In this document: piece by piece, positions 32,186 to 43,329 of the stretch
How the letters are laid out: each line of letters opens with the position of its first letter
How positions within the stretch are numbered: the first letter of the stretch is position 1
Origin: Neckera pumila
Taxonomy: Eukaryota > Streptophyta > Bryopsida > Hypnales > Neckeraceae
DNA: 64,000 nucleotides
Reading direction: 5' to 3'
Assembly: GCA_963969595.1 (NCBI GenBank)
Contig: OZ018418.1
Span: 6,887,001 to 6,951,000, forward strand
The notes under the pieces: generated by a model
The model's input: the letters and a program-made list of their open reading frames with translations, nothing else
Told to the model about the DNA's origin: nothing
Databases searched by the model: none
Program-made: the position numbers and the translations under genes

Positions 32186-34006
32186 TTACTTCCTCCTTGA
32201 TTTCTTCACGTTGCTCCTTGCCTTAGTTGGTGGTGACTTCACCAGCGTGCTCTTGGTCTGCGCCCGGGTGACGATCGTGCACCCTTGAGGCGGAGTGGCC
32301 TTGTCCTTCGACTCCCTTCTGATCTCACATTCTTCCTCTTTGTCATTCGAGATCTCCAACGGAAACTTATTGCCCTTGGGTAGAGAAGCCTATTGCATGT
32401 GAGTGAACTTCTCCGGATAGCTTTGAGCCAGATTTTCGATGGCCCTCGAAGGTCCGGCCAAGCTACGACAAACCACAGACTACGGTGTAGCAAAGAGTGC
32501 AGCTCCAGTTGGTTGGGCCGACTCACCTAGGAGAAATGAGAGCCTTGTTCCTGGAATCAAGTCTCTTGCCTTTTTTGGTGTTGAAGCTTTCAACATTGTC
32601 ACAATAGTTGTTTCCGTCTTTGCCGGAACAGACGTTCTGGTTCCCTCCTTCCCGGACATCAAGGGCATACTGGTATCATCGATCAGCATATCCTGTCCCT
32701 TTACCGGATTCTCTTCCGGTATTAGTTCTTTGGCCGGAGTCTGCAAGTAATTTTGGGCATTTGTGACCTCCGGGAAACCTTCAAAATCCATTTCCCTGCC
32801 CATGTCTAATTGCCCCAGCAGATGTCGCATCTCCGCCAACACTTTCTCCATCCGGGCTTGATAGTCAATGAACACCTTTAGCACATTAGGTCCGGAAGGG
32901 TGAGCTATGTCTGTTAGCTTGTCAATGAAGAGCCGAGCTCTTAACACTTGCTTTCTAACTGGGCTACTCGGGATTGGAGATCCGTCCGGTCCTGTTGCAA
33001 ATTCCGGATCCGGAGCTCCTGCAACTTTAGTGTCCCCGGATCTGTCCTTTGTCGAATTGTGTCAGCTATCTACTTCGAGCCATTTACTCCCAACAGTTTC
33101 ATGGCTCCGGTGATGTATTCCGCCATCTCATTGTAGATCAACCAACACTCGTTGATCCACTTAAGTCCATGCCTCTAGAACTCCTTCATGTACTCATTTT
33201 TTTGGATAATCCGATTGCTGTTCGTCAGCCGTAATCACTTGCTTCCCTCGTGTAGCCTGATCCGTGGACTTCCATCTCCTGATCCGCTTGTGTGTTAAGG
33301 GTGGTTGCTCCAATTCCTCCTCTTTAGATTCTCCTTGGACAGGCTGATCCAGTTGGACTTCTTCCGTAAACCCGTATTTTATGAGTTCTTCTCCGTGGAC
33401 GTATGCATGCAGCTCCGGTTTGTTCAAAAAACTCTGCTGATGGTAGAGGTGGAAAAGATACGGGCTGAGCAAGGTGGCTTTTCCGGAAGTTGCACGCACG
33501 ACTAACTTGGAGACTACATCTGTGATAAATCTACCCCAGTTCACCGGTCTTCTTTTCGTTGCTCCAAATATGGTGCTCGCAACTGTGGCCGTTACCCGGG
33601 TTGGCTTCTCTGGATACAGACTTGGAATCAAAAATTCTAAAATCCGGCTACGCCTATCTTCAATACAGTCGTGAATACTATACCCCTCCTTATTATGTGC
33701 CTGACCCCAGAACTTAGTCTGCCCGCTCTTATCGTTATAAGGAGGTAATCCAAATCCGGCCTTCTGGAATGAATATACCTCTGCCCATATGTCCTTTAAC
33801 CAAAGCTTGGATTGGCCTCTTATAGTCAATTGATACTGATTTGGAACTCCCACTACAAGTTCCGCAATGATCTCATCACTCTTCAAACTCCAAGGGCGCC
33901 GTAACAACTCGGCGCATCCTATTGTTTCTAAGTCTTCCTCCAAGTGCTTCCGGACTTCTGGATTCTTAGGAATTGCCGGAAACATCATCCGGGCCGGCCC
34001 TGCCAT
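32186..34006 (-). pseudogene. gag-like / plant-transposon-type protein gene of unit G (most complete)
   Basis: The ATG at 34006 gives MAGPARMMFPAIPKNPEVRK, LEEDLETIGCAELLRRPWSL, VPNQYQLTIRG, IWAEVYSFQKAGFG, HNKEGYSIHDCIEDRR, ILEFLIPSLYPEKPTRVTAT, STIFGATKRRPVNWGRFITD and ATLLSPYLFHLYHQQ, uninterrupted for 270 residues to 33194. A run of seven A (about 33187-33193) then shifts the frame. The middle continues as ECWLIYNEMAEYITGAMKLL and LQELRIRNLQQDRTDLQ (coiled coil). The frame is open again from 32947 (RARLFIDKLTD, IDYQARMEKVLAEMRHLLGQ, PSRAIENLAQSYPEKFTHMQ) with scattered TAG, ending in KSPPTKARSNVKKSRRK. The N-terminal part resembles the 'putative plant transposon protein' domain by pattern; this is recollection, not a search result. 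Confidence 0.7.
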
Positions 34007-34027
34007 AGCTTACAAACTCACTAATCC

Positions 34028-34042
34028 GGTGCAATCGGCACC
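34028..34042 (-). promoter_or_regulatory. 5'-leader hairpin of unit G
   Basis: The reverse strand has GGTGC-CGATT-GCACC, 21 nt before the ATG at 34006. Confidence 0.6.
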
Positions 34043-35552
34043 GACCTCACCAATCTCTCCTTAGCACGGTCCTAACTCACCACTCTTTCACTCTCTAAGT
34101 GCACATCACAAGTACAAGAAGAAAGAGAGAGAAAGAATAAAAGCGGAGCCCTTAAGTACTCGATGCTTGGTCAACAGTTCTCTAAGGGAACGGGTATGTA
34201 ATCGTTCCCGTAACGGTGCCCTAGGGTCTCTAGGCTGGATAGCTACCAGTCGTAGGTTTTTCAGATTTGTCTTCCGTCCTATGGCTTCTATCTTTCACTG
34301 GAATATTTATCCGGTTTAGGAGTTCTTAGCAATCTTGGTAACAGCTATTTCAAATTGCTATGTAGTTGACCCGGATTCCTAGATACTAATAACAAATTCA
34401 AAAAATTTAGACTATTCTAACCCAGTTTTATCCTATTTCCTATCTATTGGAGTTTTTATATTCCAACAATTCCGCCTTGGATTTTTTAAAGGTGGGACCC
34501 GGTTCCGGATTTCTAAGAGGCTACCGGCCCGGGATTTTTCGGTTATCTCGGAAGTTAGTGTGTGTGGTCACTCTAATTTTGGGGGTGCCCTTTTTTCTTT
34601 TTGGCTTTTCGTTTGGGTTCTTAAGGGAGGCAAGGTTTGTTGCCCTCTCATTCCATCCTAGCCCATTTGAGTGCATTTGTTTATGTTCTTTTGCTTACTT
34701 TAATTTGAGACCACTTGGTAGACTTCTTGATTTCAGCTATATGCACGAATATGTTGGATTGTTCATGAGGATGTCGAGGTGTGAGGAGGATGGATGAGGG
34801 GGAGTCCGGATCTGAGGCAACTGGGTCTGACCGATAGGGTGCGTTTGTGTAAAAGTTCTGGATTTGTGAAAGAAGATTAGTGCACTGTGCTTTTAAACTG
34901 CTGGAATAGTAATCCGGAAGAAGTGGAGTGGATGCAAGTTCGGAACTCAAGAAGGGTTTTGAGCAGAGATAAGCAACCGCCAACGGAATATTTCCACCTC
35001 CGAAAGGCCTGCCAACTATTGGATTAGTCTAGATTCTAGAATATACGCGTCTCTATTGGTTCCGGAAGCTTTGATCTGTTGTTGTAGTGAAGGTATTAGG
35101 AAATAAATTCTGAGTGACCTGTTTTTCGGAAAGGCCATCCAAGGAGCTATGAGGATTGTTGCCTCTTCCTTCTCTATTACAAAATCGGAAGTAGTTTGTG
35201 GATGTGTATTTGAGTGTGAGTAAAGAGTGAAAAGTTTACGAGTGGTGAGTCCCTACCTCTCTTAAAAGATCAATAGCGGACCCCCTAAGGATAAATCAGG
35301 GGTATTCAAAACCAAAGTGTGTGAAGACATAATCGGAATCCGGCCAAGGACGTATACGAATTGAAATCTAGAAAGTAGTTTTATTCGGAAAGTGAGCAAA
35401 GACCTTGTTTTAAAGACTGCTTGGGTGTTTTGGAAGAGATCCGGATACCCTTAAATTGCGATAACGTAGTAGAATTTCCTGGGACAATATTTTGTGTTAT
35501 CTTACCACATTTTTGTATTAAGGATACTCACGCCTAGATCACGTGTACAACA

Positions 35553-36018
35553 CCATTAATTTAAATTTTGAAAGAATTATAAGCTCCCAGTAAGGACTCA
35601 GTTACCTAGACATGAGTTGTCATATGATCAATGAAAAACTTCATGAGATGTATTCCAGTTGCATTGTCCTATTACATTCATGCACACATGAGAAATCATA
35701 CAACTTCTTAGACAACCTTATTAATTCAACATCCATCAATAAGAAGTACTACAGTTTTCATTAAAGCTGAATATATGTTTTATATAGAAAAAAAAATGGT
35801 GGAGATGATAAACAATTCCAAAACACTAGAGAATCCAAAACGTACATCCAGTTGCACGTAAATTGGCATACATTGGTGGTGTATAATATTATATAGTCCG
35901 CATGGACCGAATACGTAAAGCCTCACTTCTACATTTACCAAATACTTCTACAGTTCTATAATCTAAGTAGTATTCTGAACTACTAATATGAATGTCGGAA
36001 ATGTTCATCTAGTATAGG
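35553..36018. other. intergenic AT-rich stretch
   Basis: Nothing recognisable was seen between the CA end of unit E and the stop of the kinase-like pseudogene. Confidence 0.4.
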
Positions 36019-37432
36019 TCAATTGTAAGAAGTAGTAAATTGGTGAATGATTTTGGCCAAACTACCTTGTGAATTGAGGTCTTTATTGCAAAGTCGCTTC
36101 AAGTATTGATGAAACACCATTGCCAAATCCTCATGGCTAGATTTTGTATGATCTTGTATTTCCCTATGTAACTTGTAATAGGCCACTGACATACCTGCTT
36201 GTTGATCCTCTGAGCTATTTGACCATCCACATATTCCTCCAATTTTTGTGATAATTTGGGAATGATTTCCACATCCGCATTTCTCATTTGCAAATATGCA
36301 ATATTGGGTTCCACCCACCACCTCCTTTGTAAAGCTTCTTCCTTTTCATCTGCAGATGTGAACGTGTACAAGGATTTGGGTGGTTTGCTATGTAAAGTAG
36401 TCAAGCCCCAATCGCAAATTCCAATGTAGACGAGTGACTCGTCTTTGGAAAAGTGAAACATGATGTTGTCTGGGGAAATATCATTGTGGAAATCTCCAGC
36501 ATTGTGCACCGCATTCATGATGTGCAGCAATGCCCATGCAAGCTCCGTGCACTTTCTCTTCTATTGACTGAGACGGAAAGCTCAAATCACCTCTTTGGGT
36601 TCAGAGCTTGCACAAGCCAATGTAATACCTATGTTGTCTGTATATTTGGTATCCAAGTTCAACATTTGCCGCCATTCCACCAATATGAGTACCCTTCATT
36701 GTTTGTTGCATGGACTGCAATAAATCATAAGACTCCATCAGGTGGAATCCTCACTGCCCTTGATTCGTTCTGGTGTTCTAATTTTGCAAGTTTTGGTTGC
36801 ATACGTTGTTGTTGGGATATCTTTGATGCAAACTACAAAAATGCTTTTATCTCAAGACATCCTTCAATTCGGACCTTAATATCATGTAAAATTGCCCTTG
36901 CTGTTTCTGGAAGCGCTATCAGATGTTGTTGCCCCTCCTGCAATTCCGCAACTCCCTCAGTGCTCTTCCACCAAAACATTGACATTCGCCTATTCCGTGC
37001 ATTAGCAAATGGACGACACCTTTGAATAAACAAATATGCTCTGAGAATGACTTGCTCAAAGTTTTCATCATCTGCACAGTGATGTTTGCCGTATTTTTCT
37101 ACAGTCACCTTGGCATTCCAGAATGCATTGTTCACCATGTTTGCCAAGAATTTGTTGAAGCACGGTTTGTCCATCTGATGACTCCATTGCAAAACGTTCA
37201 GTGTGTCTAATATCTTTTGCGTCATGTTGTCCTTGAATTTCTGAACACATTCCTCTTGATATCTAAAGTATTTATTGTTGAGGGACGTGGTGGTTTCGGA
37301 CTCATAGAATTTGACAAAAAGTTTGATCAGAAATGCTTTGCAAGCATCCGTGGGATATTCCCTAGCTATCCTAGCTTTGTCATCCTCTGACAGCACCTGC
37401 TTGCCTTTTGCTCCCTTCTTTGGCCTAGGCAT
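36019..37432 (-). pseudogene. degenerate protein-kinase-like gene
   Basis: The ATG at 37432 reads MPRPKKGAKGKQVLSEDDKA and is open for about 200 residues (FLIKLFVKFYESETTTSLNN, MDKPCFNKFLANMVNNAFWN). After one TAG (near 36833) the same frame goes on (FASKISQQQRMQPKLAKLE). Further frameshifts connect ESYDLLQSMQQTM, HRYYIGLCKL and GDLSFPSQSIEEK. The kinase-like core is TELAWALLHIMNAVHNAG, FHNDISPDNIMFHF and VYIGICDWGLTT. HND...N corresponds to the catalytic-loop HxD...N, and DWG to DFG of kinase folds. A last frameshift leads to YYKLHREIQDHTKSS and a stop at 36019. The catalytic Asp and both metal-binding positions are readable, but one stop and several frameshifts make the gene non-functional as it stands. 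The N-terminal 250 residues are not recognised. It could be a captured or multi-copy plant gene. Confidence 0.65.
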
Positions 37433-37639
37433 CTTGCTGAATTGTACTATCAATGAATATTCAAAATGTGAATTTGGACTTGCGATTTCCCTTCAAATCC
37501 AAAATAACACTTCCACCATTATGCAAAAACTATAAAAAACAGCGATAAAGGGAACCCTGTAAACTGACTCTTGCCTTCCCTAAGAGAGAAGCCAATGGAG
37601 GATGAACCACCAAGCTCTCTGTTCTTCTTACTAAACACA

Positions 37640-38050
37640 AGGGAGAAGGCCAAAAAGAGGGCGGTCGGGCCGTCCGCCCCTCTTATACTGGTTGGACGGC
37701 CTTCTTGACGGTCGGTCCTCCTCTCCACCGTCCAATCAGTCGGTCGCAACAAGGCTGTCCGATGAAGCTGACTGATCAAACAACAGGATTGGATATCGAA
37801 CGGGATCTCAAATGGATTGGTCAGACGAGTTTTTGGATGGCCAGTTCCTCGAATGGAAGGATTCTTGGATGGATTCTCAAACGGTGGATTGGATGGGTTC
37901 TCAGACGGGTGGATCGGACGGGGTATCGGATGGGTTGATCGGATGGGGTATCAAACAGGTTGATTGGACGGTTTGGTTGGACGGGTTCTTGGACGGGGTT
38001 GGATGGGTTGTCAGTCAGGGGGCTCAGAGTCAGACGGGGTTCCAATGGAG
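37640..38050. repeat. GGACGG/GGATGG-rich degenerate tandem repeat
   Basis: The words GGACGG, GGATGGGTT, GATCGGACGGGGTATC and CAGACGGG recur every 15-25 bp, especially at 37800-38040. The array has higher GC than its surroundings. A related array lies at 41620-42310, on the other side of the minisatellite and the zinc-finger remnant. Confidence 0.6.
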
Positions 38051-38170
38051 AGAGATCTAATGAACGGTGTGTACCGCTGGTTAGTTGTAAGGATTTAGGG
38101 TATTTTTTACACAAAAAAATAGAGAATGAATGCCAACACTTTCTAATCTTATACACTTGAAAAAAAATTT

Positions 38171-38525
38171 GGGAATGAATGACAAGGAAACTTGATGCCC
38201 AAAATACTTGGGAATGAATGACAAGGAAACTAAAAGCCAAAGTAAATGGGGAATGCACGACAAGGAAACTTAATGCCAAAAAAAATTGGGCATGAATGAC
38301 AAGGAAATTGAAAGCCAAAAAAATGGGGAATGAATGATAAGGAAACTTGAAGCCAAGAGAAATGGGGAATGAATGACAAGGAAACTTGAAGCCAAAAGAA
38401 ATGGGGAATGAATGACAAGGAAACTTCAAGCAAAAACGAATGGAGAATGGATGACAAGGAAACTTAAAGCAAAAAAAGGATGGGGAATGAATGACAAGGA
38501 AACTAAAGCAAAAAAAAAATGTGGA
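38171..38525. repeat. 39 bp minisatellite, nine units
   Basis: Units start with GGGAATGAATGACAAGGAAA at 38171, 38210, 38249, 38288, 38326, 38365, 38404, 38443 and 38483. The unit is 39 bp, with a few 38-40 bp variants, and ends in variable A-rich bases (CTTGAAGCCAAAAGAAAT). Since 39 is a multiple of three, the reverse strand stays open and repeats a 13-residue peptide (FPCHSFPISFGFK type). This long frame follows from the repeat length and is not treated as a gene. Confidence 0.9.
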
Positions 38526-40137
38526 GGGAATAAAAAGGCACCCACCAAACAAAAAAACCAAACCCATTTTAGACATTTTAGAAAGTAGATAATTGAAATA
38601 AAAAATGTCGGCTAATAGCCTAAGTACATTAAGAAATGGGGGATATGAACCAATAAAATTTGCACTCATTAGCCCCACTTCCAGGTAAGAATTGAAAAAT
38701 CCGAGCCACCTCCTAGAAGCTAGGAAATCATCCGTTTTCTGTACAAAACTCCCCGGACTATGGAGAGATTTGTCGCCTATAGTACGGGGCTGTAAAAGCA
38801 ACCCTTTAAGAGCAGATTTACATTTTGGGGGAAAGCTACACTACATAAAATAATTTTATTCAATACTTAAAAGAATTCTTTTCTTAACACAATTACATTT
38901 TTTTGGGAGATTCATTAATAAATGAAATGAGAACTTTTCAGAATTTTTGGATAAAAATTCTTCAAAGGCAGGGTTTAGAACTTCTATATTTCATTGACTG
39001 AAATATTCCTAACTCAAGCATGACTCAAAATTCTTGTATTTCTTATAATTCCTTTCTAAAATATCTAGAGAATAATGCCAAAAAAATATAGAAGTATTTA
39101 TATAGTTCCCAATTTCTTCACAATTTGATGAGACTTCGGAAGTACATTATTAGAAAGGTAAACATTTGGAGTCATACTTCACTCCGCACTATTTAACTCT
39201 ATTAAACTTTTAATGGAGTACAATACCCTCACCAAATAACTCTAAAAGGAATCCTCATTCCATTTATTAAAGATTGAAGAATCTTGCTATAAATTTAGTT
39301 TAATTCAAAAAAAATAGAACAATACATTTCATTAAATTGTTGAAAGTATCAAAGATAAACGTGGATATTTCTAAAGAGAGTAGAGTATGAGCATAGTTCC
39401 CAGACTTAGTTCAACTTGTGTGAAATTTGTTGAGAAGATGTAGTTCTCCAATAAATTTTAGCAATTTCTAAAGCGTATGTATACTTCTGAGAGCCATCAT
39501 AGGAAATGATCAAACAATACTACCTACTTTAGAATATATTATTTTTTTCCAATTGCAAGGAGCATAAGTTAAGTCACTTTCAACTTTAAAGTCCAAGTAG
39601 AACTTAAAAGCCGGCCGTCTGGCCCCCTTTAATATTACTAATAATTGAAGTAAATTCATTACTTTTTGTTTCTGCAAGCATCATGCTTAGGATTTAAATG
39701 TGAAGTTTTAATTCACTGTATTTGGACTACAAGCTTATATAGAAGGTATGGACTATCTTTTGGGGGGCACAATATTAGTTGTCAATTGTCTCTTGAAAAA
39801 ATAACTTATAGAATGCATTTTTGGAGGTCAATATTGCAGTCATTTTGCCCTTTGCTCAAGACTTACATATGCCACTCAGTTGTAGAAAACGGCCCACTAC
39901 CATTTTTATACTAACTAAAATCATTGGTTACACAACAATAGTGTTCAAGAATAATACCATCACATGTCTACCAATGTACTTACATATGGACATAAAAATT
40001 TAATTGCACCAAATTACAAAATCAAGAATTCTAATTCTCCAACATCATTGTACAATGCTTGCCACCAACAACATTCCATGGACATTCCAATTAGTGGATC
40101 AGGAACTAAGGCTCGCACTACAAGATGATACACTACT
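38526..40137. other. gene-free AT-rich stretch
   Basis: No coding region, repeat or terminus stands out over about 1.6 kb; only short random frames are present. Confidence 0.4.
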
Positions 40138-41346
40138 TCATTCTAAATATGAATCGGTATCATCTCTCTGACTTGGGCCTCTAGAACCAGACCCATAAAC
40201 ACCAAGATATGATCTTCCACCATAGGTGTCTCCCTGTCCACTTGGCGCCACTCCTTTTCCATAATTTGAGTAGTAAGGACCTCCAAAAGACAGAGGAGGA
40301 AGTGGAACATTGTGCTGTGACCCTCCTTCACTTGAACCACCATAATAAAATCCTCCATGATGTTGATATGAACCAGGTGCAGTGGTCCCAAGATAGTATT
40401 GGGAACTTCCTTGGCTAATATCGTCATACTGCGTGCTTTTATGGCTTCTTCCCCCGCTTTGATAAACACCTTGGAGGATGTTACTGTAGTATGAAGCAGG
40501 TGCTGTGGTACTCGGAATAGTATTGGGATCCTCCTTGGTTAGTACCACCATGCTGCATGATTCCATGGCTTCCTCTTTCGCTTTGAGAGCCACCTCGAGA
40601 TGCACTACAATCCTGTGAACTTCCTCCCCAATCTTGTGGGGCACGTGAACCATAGTCACAGTGGCGCAATGGGTCATGCCCATATTGTCGACCACAGTCT
40701 TGCACGCTTTGATGCATTGCCTCTTGCAGTTGTTGCTCAGACTCAATGTCTTTGCAAGCTTCTTGCTGTTTGTGTCTCTCTACAAATGTTACAGGTGCTG
40801 AAGCATCGGGAACATCATTGTTGTCCAAAATATCATCCTCTGCATCAGACAATACAACGGACGGCGTTCCAAATTGGCCTCAATTGGACCACTCTGGCAA
40901 GCAATTGCTTGCTCCAACCCAATTGGTATAAATCATGTGATGTCGGCAATTCAGAGTTTTCACATTTTTTCCATACATTGTGCACCAATCTACTTCTTTG
41001 TAGAGTACAATCTCCGCCCAAATCATGGCCATGTTCAAAAAGCTCATGATATTTGTTTTCAACATTGATGAACCTACTGTTGATAGAACCTCCTAGTATT
41101 GTCAAACAAAATGTTTGTTGGTGCACACATTTGCCCTTCCCAACATCAAACTTGTACCTCCGCGCAATCACGTGTCCACAGTTTGGAGATGTGTGTCATT
41201 TTCACGTACTTTTTGCACGTTGTGCAATCCCACACTTTCTTAGGCTCCTCTTGCCATCTAGGCTCCACTACGCAAAAAGGATCTTCCCAATCTTTCTAAT
41301 TCATCTCCTGTGATATTCCCTTTGGTGCACTTCCTCCACGTGGCAT
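40138..41346 (-). pseudogene. zinc-finger plus Gly/Ser/Tyr-rich remnant, possibly hAT-derived
   Basis: The ATG at 41346 reads MPRGGSAPKGISQEM, one TAG, then KDWEDPFCVVEPRWQEE and VWDCTTCKKYVKMTHISKL. W-x-C-x2-C with a following His resembles a BED-type finger, as found at the start of plant hAT transposases. After a frameshift come KGKCVHQQTFCLTILGG and INSRFINVENKYHELFEHG (41171-40845). From 40852 an acidic, Gln-rich part (MSDAEDDILDNNDVPDAS) leads to Gly/Ser/Tyr-rich repeats (GGSQYYSEY; after a frameshift near 40490, GGFYYGGSSEGGSQ and YGGRSYLGVYGSG) and a stop after DSYLE at 40138. Several plant hAT proteins have such a C-terminal tail. The hAT catalytic core is absent, so the assignment is tentative. 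Confidence 0.4.
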
Positions 41347-41619
41347 GGTAACTTTGATTAAGTTTTTAGAAATTGGTTTTCAAATCCTCATTGGTTCTTT
41401 CAACACATCCATGCAACGCTTTTAAGTTAGAATGGAAAGGACTGAAGTGAACCTCCAGTTTATAATAGCAAAATAATTATGGAACCTCAAGTGCTAAAAG
41501 CACTTCAGTATCCAACCACAGCCACTCACATACCAAATCAGAAGGGGCACGCAGAATCCCGAAGGCAATGGATCAACACACTCCGCAAGAGAAACAACTA
41601 TAAAGAAACGAGCCGTCTG
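41347..41619. other. short intergenic stretch
   Basis: No gene or repeat was recognised before the GGACGG-rich array. Confidence 0.35.
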
Positions 41620-42310
41620 ACGTGCCCTTAAGTAGTCGGACGGGACGTATGTTGCTGTCAACATCGGATGGCTAGAAGGTCGAATGCCCAAATTGGACGG
41701 CCACCAATGTAAGGAGGACAACCAAAGCGGACGAAAAAATTGGTCGGAGGGACCAACCAATCATTGGACGGGGCAACGGACGGTCAAAAGCAAGTTTGAA
41801 CAAACATGATTGGGCCTCGTCGGACGGCTTTAGTTCGGACGCCAGGAGGGTCGAATGGATGCAGGGTCAGACACAAAGGAGAGTAAACATATGGAGGTTC
41901 GGGCGGCTGCAGGTTTGGGTGGCGGGAGTTTGGACGCATCGAAGGTCGAACGCTAGAAGCGTATGATTGCAGATCGAACGGCGGGATCTTGGACGGTGCA
42001 AATTAGGACGCGTAGAGGGTTGGATGGCTGCAGGGTCCGACAACTAGATGAATTGGACGGCTCAACATTTGGACGACTGGATAGTTGGAGGCAAAGAGGT
42101 TCGGACGGCTAGAGGTTTGGATGGCGGGAGTTCAAATGCGTGGAAGGTCGGACGGCTGTAGGTTCGGACAGCGGGATCTTGGACGACACAAATTTGGATG
42201 AGTGGAGGGTCGAACGGTTGCAAGGTCTGACAACTGGGGGAATTGGACGGCTCGACATTCGGACGGCTACAAAGTCGGACGCCAAGCAAGTTGGACAATC
42301 AATTGATTGG
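41620..42310. repeat. CGGACGGCT-rich degenerate tandem repeat
   Basis: Words such as TCGGACGGCT, TTGGACGGC, GGGAGTTNGGACGC, GCAGGGTC and GATCTTGGACG recur about every 20 bp. A longer period is visible: the series ending GATCTTGGACGGTGCAAATT near 41985 recurs as GATCTTGGACGACACAAATT near 42175, about 190 bp later. The composition links it to the array at 37640-38050. Confidence 0.6.
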
Positions 42311-42459
42311 ACGGCCTAGATTTTGTGCAGCAAAAAAATTGCAAGAGCTATAATTCAAATTGAATTCATGCAAGAAGGCATTGTGATTTTTGAACCTCCT
42401 GAGGATTGCTTTCCAAAGCTAAGTTGCAAGAACCTGAAATTGGCGTCAAAAAATGAACC

Positions 42460-42515
42460 TTAAACTCTAAACCCTAAACCAACCCTAAATCCTTATCCAT
42501 AAACCCTTGACCCTG
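42460..42515. repeat. short interstitial telomere-like run
   Basis: AAACTCTAAACCCTAAACC is followed by AACCCTAAATCC and ATAAACCCTTGACCCTG, a decayed run of the plant-type CCCTAAA repeat. Similar words occur at 3540, 56238-56290 and 61066. Confidence 0.6.
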
Positions 42516-42829
42516 ATTACGTTAATCATATTCTAATGTTTAGAATATGTAATGACATCACTTCATGTAAAATAATTTCTACACATTCTATTTCTTTTTG
42601 TAGGCACATTTTGTTAACTATAGCCTACAATTCTATAACTCTATAAAAATATGGCAAACATTTAGACTTGTATATATGCAATGTAGGTGCCCTTTTGAAT
42701 TTCTAATGTTATATTAAAATGTAATGATTTACTTGTCACAAATCCACAAATATCTGTCAACATCAATGAATATTACATAATGAACATGTCCAAATAGGTA
42801 ATCCTCAAGAAGCTTAGAGAGACAACTTA

Positions 42830-43200
42830 GAGAAATTGGTACTTTTATTCTTGTAAAAGAAATGTGGGTCAACCATACTGATGGGAAAAAAATGGATACC
42901 CTTATGAAATTAAATACAACAACATGATAAAGAGGCATATGGGTATTTTTATTTTTCTAAAAAAACATGAATCAACCGTAGACCATATTGATAAAAACAA
43001 ATAGGGTATCCTTATGAAATTAAATACGACACCATAATAAGGAGGCATATGGGTAACCTTATTTTTCTAGGAAAATAAATCAACTGTAGACCGTGTTGAT
43101 GAAAACAAATTGGGTATCTTTATGAAATTAATGATGACACCATAATAAGGAGGCATATGAGTATTTTTATTTTTCTAAGAAAATATACAAATCAATCATT
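42830..43200. repeat. second patch of the AT-rich ~100 bp repeat
   Basis: The phrases TATTCTTGTAAAAGAAATGT, CAACCATACTGATGGGAAAA, GGATACCCTTATGAAATTAA and ATAAAGAGGCATATGGGTAT recur three to four times at intervals of about 110-120 bp. They match the phrases of the field at 4600-6900, over 35 kb away, so it is one dispersed family. Confidence 0.65.
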
Positions 43201-43329
43201 TTTCTAAGGGAAGATTTAACAATAATATGAAATAGGAATGTGGGATTTTCTTTTTCTAAAGGAAAGATTGAACTGTATTCAAGTATATTGTATATTTTTA
43301 TTTTTATGAAGGAAAGATTCAGTACTAGC

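Larger units (their letters stand above)
31073..34468 (-). mobile_element. unit G: TG...CA element, 3.4 kb, inserted in unit E
   Basis: Left edge TGTCGTATACATAGTCC and right edge TATATTCCAACA. ATTCT (31068-31072) and ATTCC (34469-34473) flank it, a 5 bp duplication with one mismatch. Deleting the unit and one copy restores the 3' region of unit E as read in uninterrupted unit C. It has the leader hairpin, the longest gene of the set (about 606 codons span) and about 1.1 kb of 3' sequence. No LTR, reverse transcriptase, integrase or protease is present. Confidence 0.85.
27376..35552 (+). mobile_element. unit E: 5'-truncated family member split by units F and G
   Basis: The oldest layer consists of three pieces, 27376-27702, 29952-31072 and 34474-35552, that join into one element. 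The gene resumes after unit F exactly where it stopped. The 3' non-coding region, with GAATTTCATTC then CGCCTTGGATTTTTTAAAGG, resumes after unit G just as the uninterrupted unit C reads. The end at 35552 (CGTGTACAACA) matches the family end. The 5' part, with promoter and N-terminus, is missing. Confidence 0.8.

Noticed and set aside
36453..37025. 190-residue forward frame
   Set aside because: It lies opposite the kinase-like pseudogene, whose reverse-strand blocks (HNDISPDN, CDWG) are clearly the coding sense.
38171..38525. regular repeats resembling a CRISPR array
   Set aside because: There are no unique spacers: the whole 39 bp unit repeats with gradual divergence, in eukaryotic DNA, without cas genes.
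37821..38801. 326-residue open frame on the reverse strand
   Set aside because: It follows from the 39 bp minisatellite and adjoining low-complexity DNA. The peptide is a 13-residue repeat rich in Phe/Ser/His without any domain.
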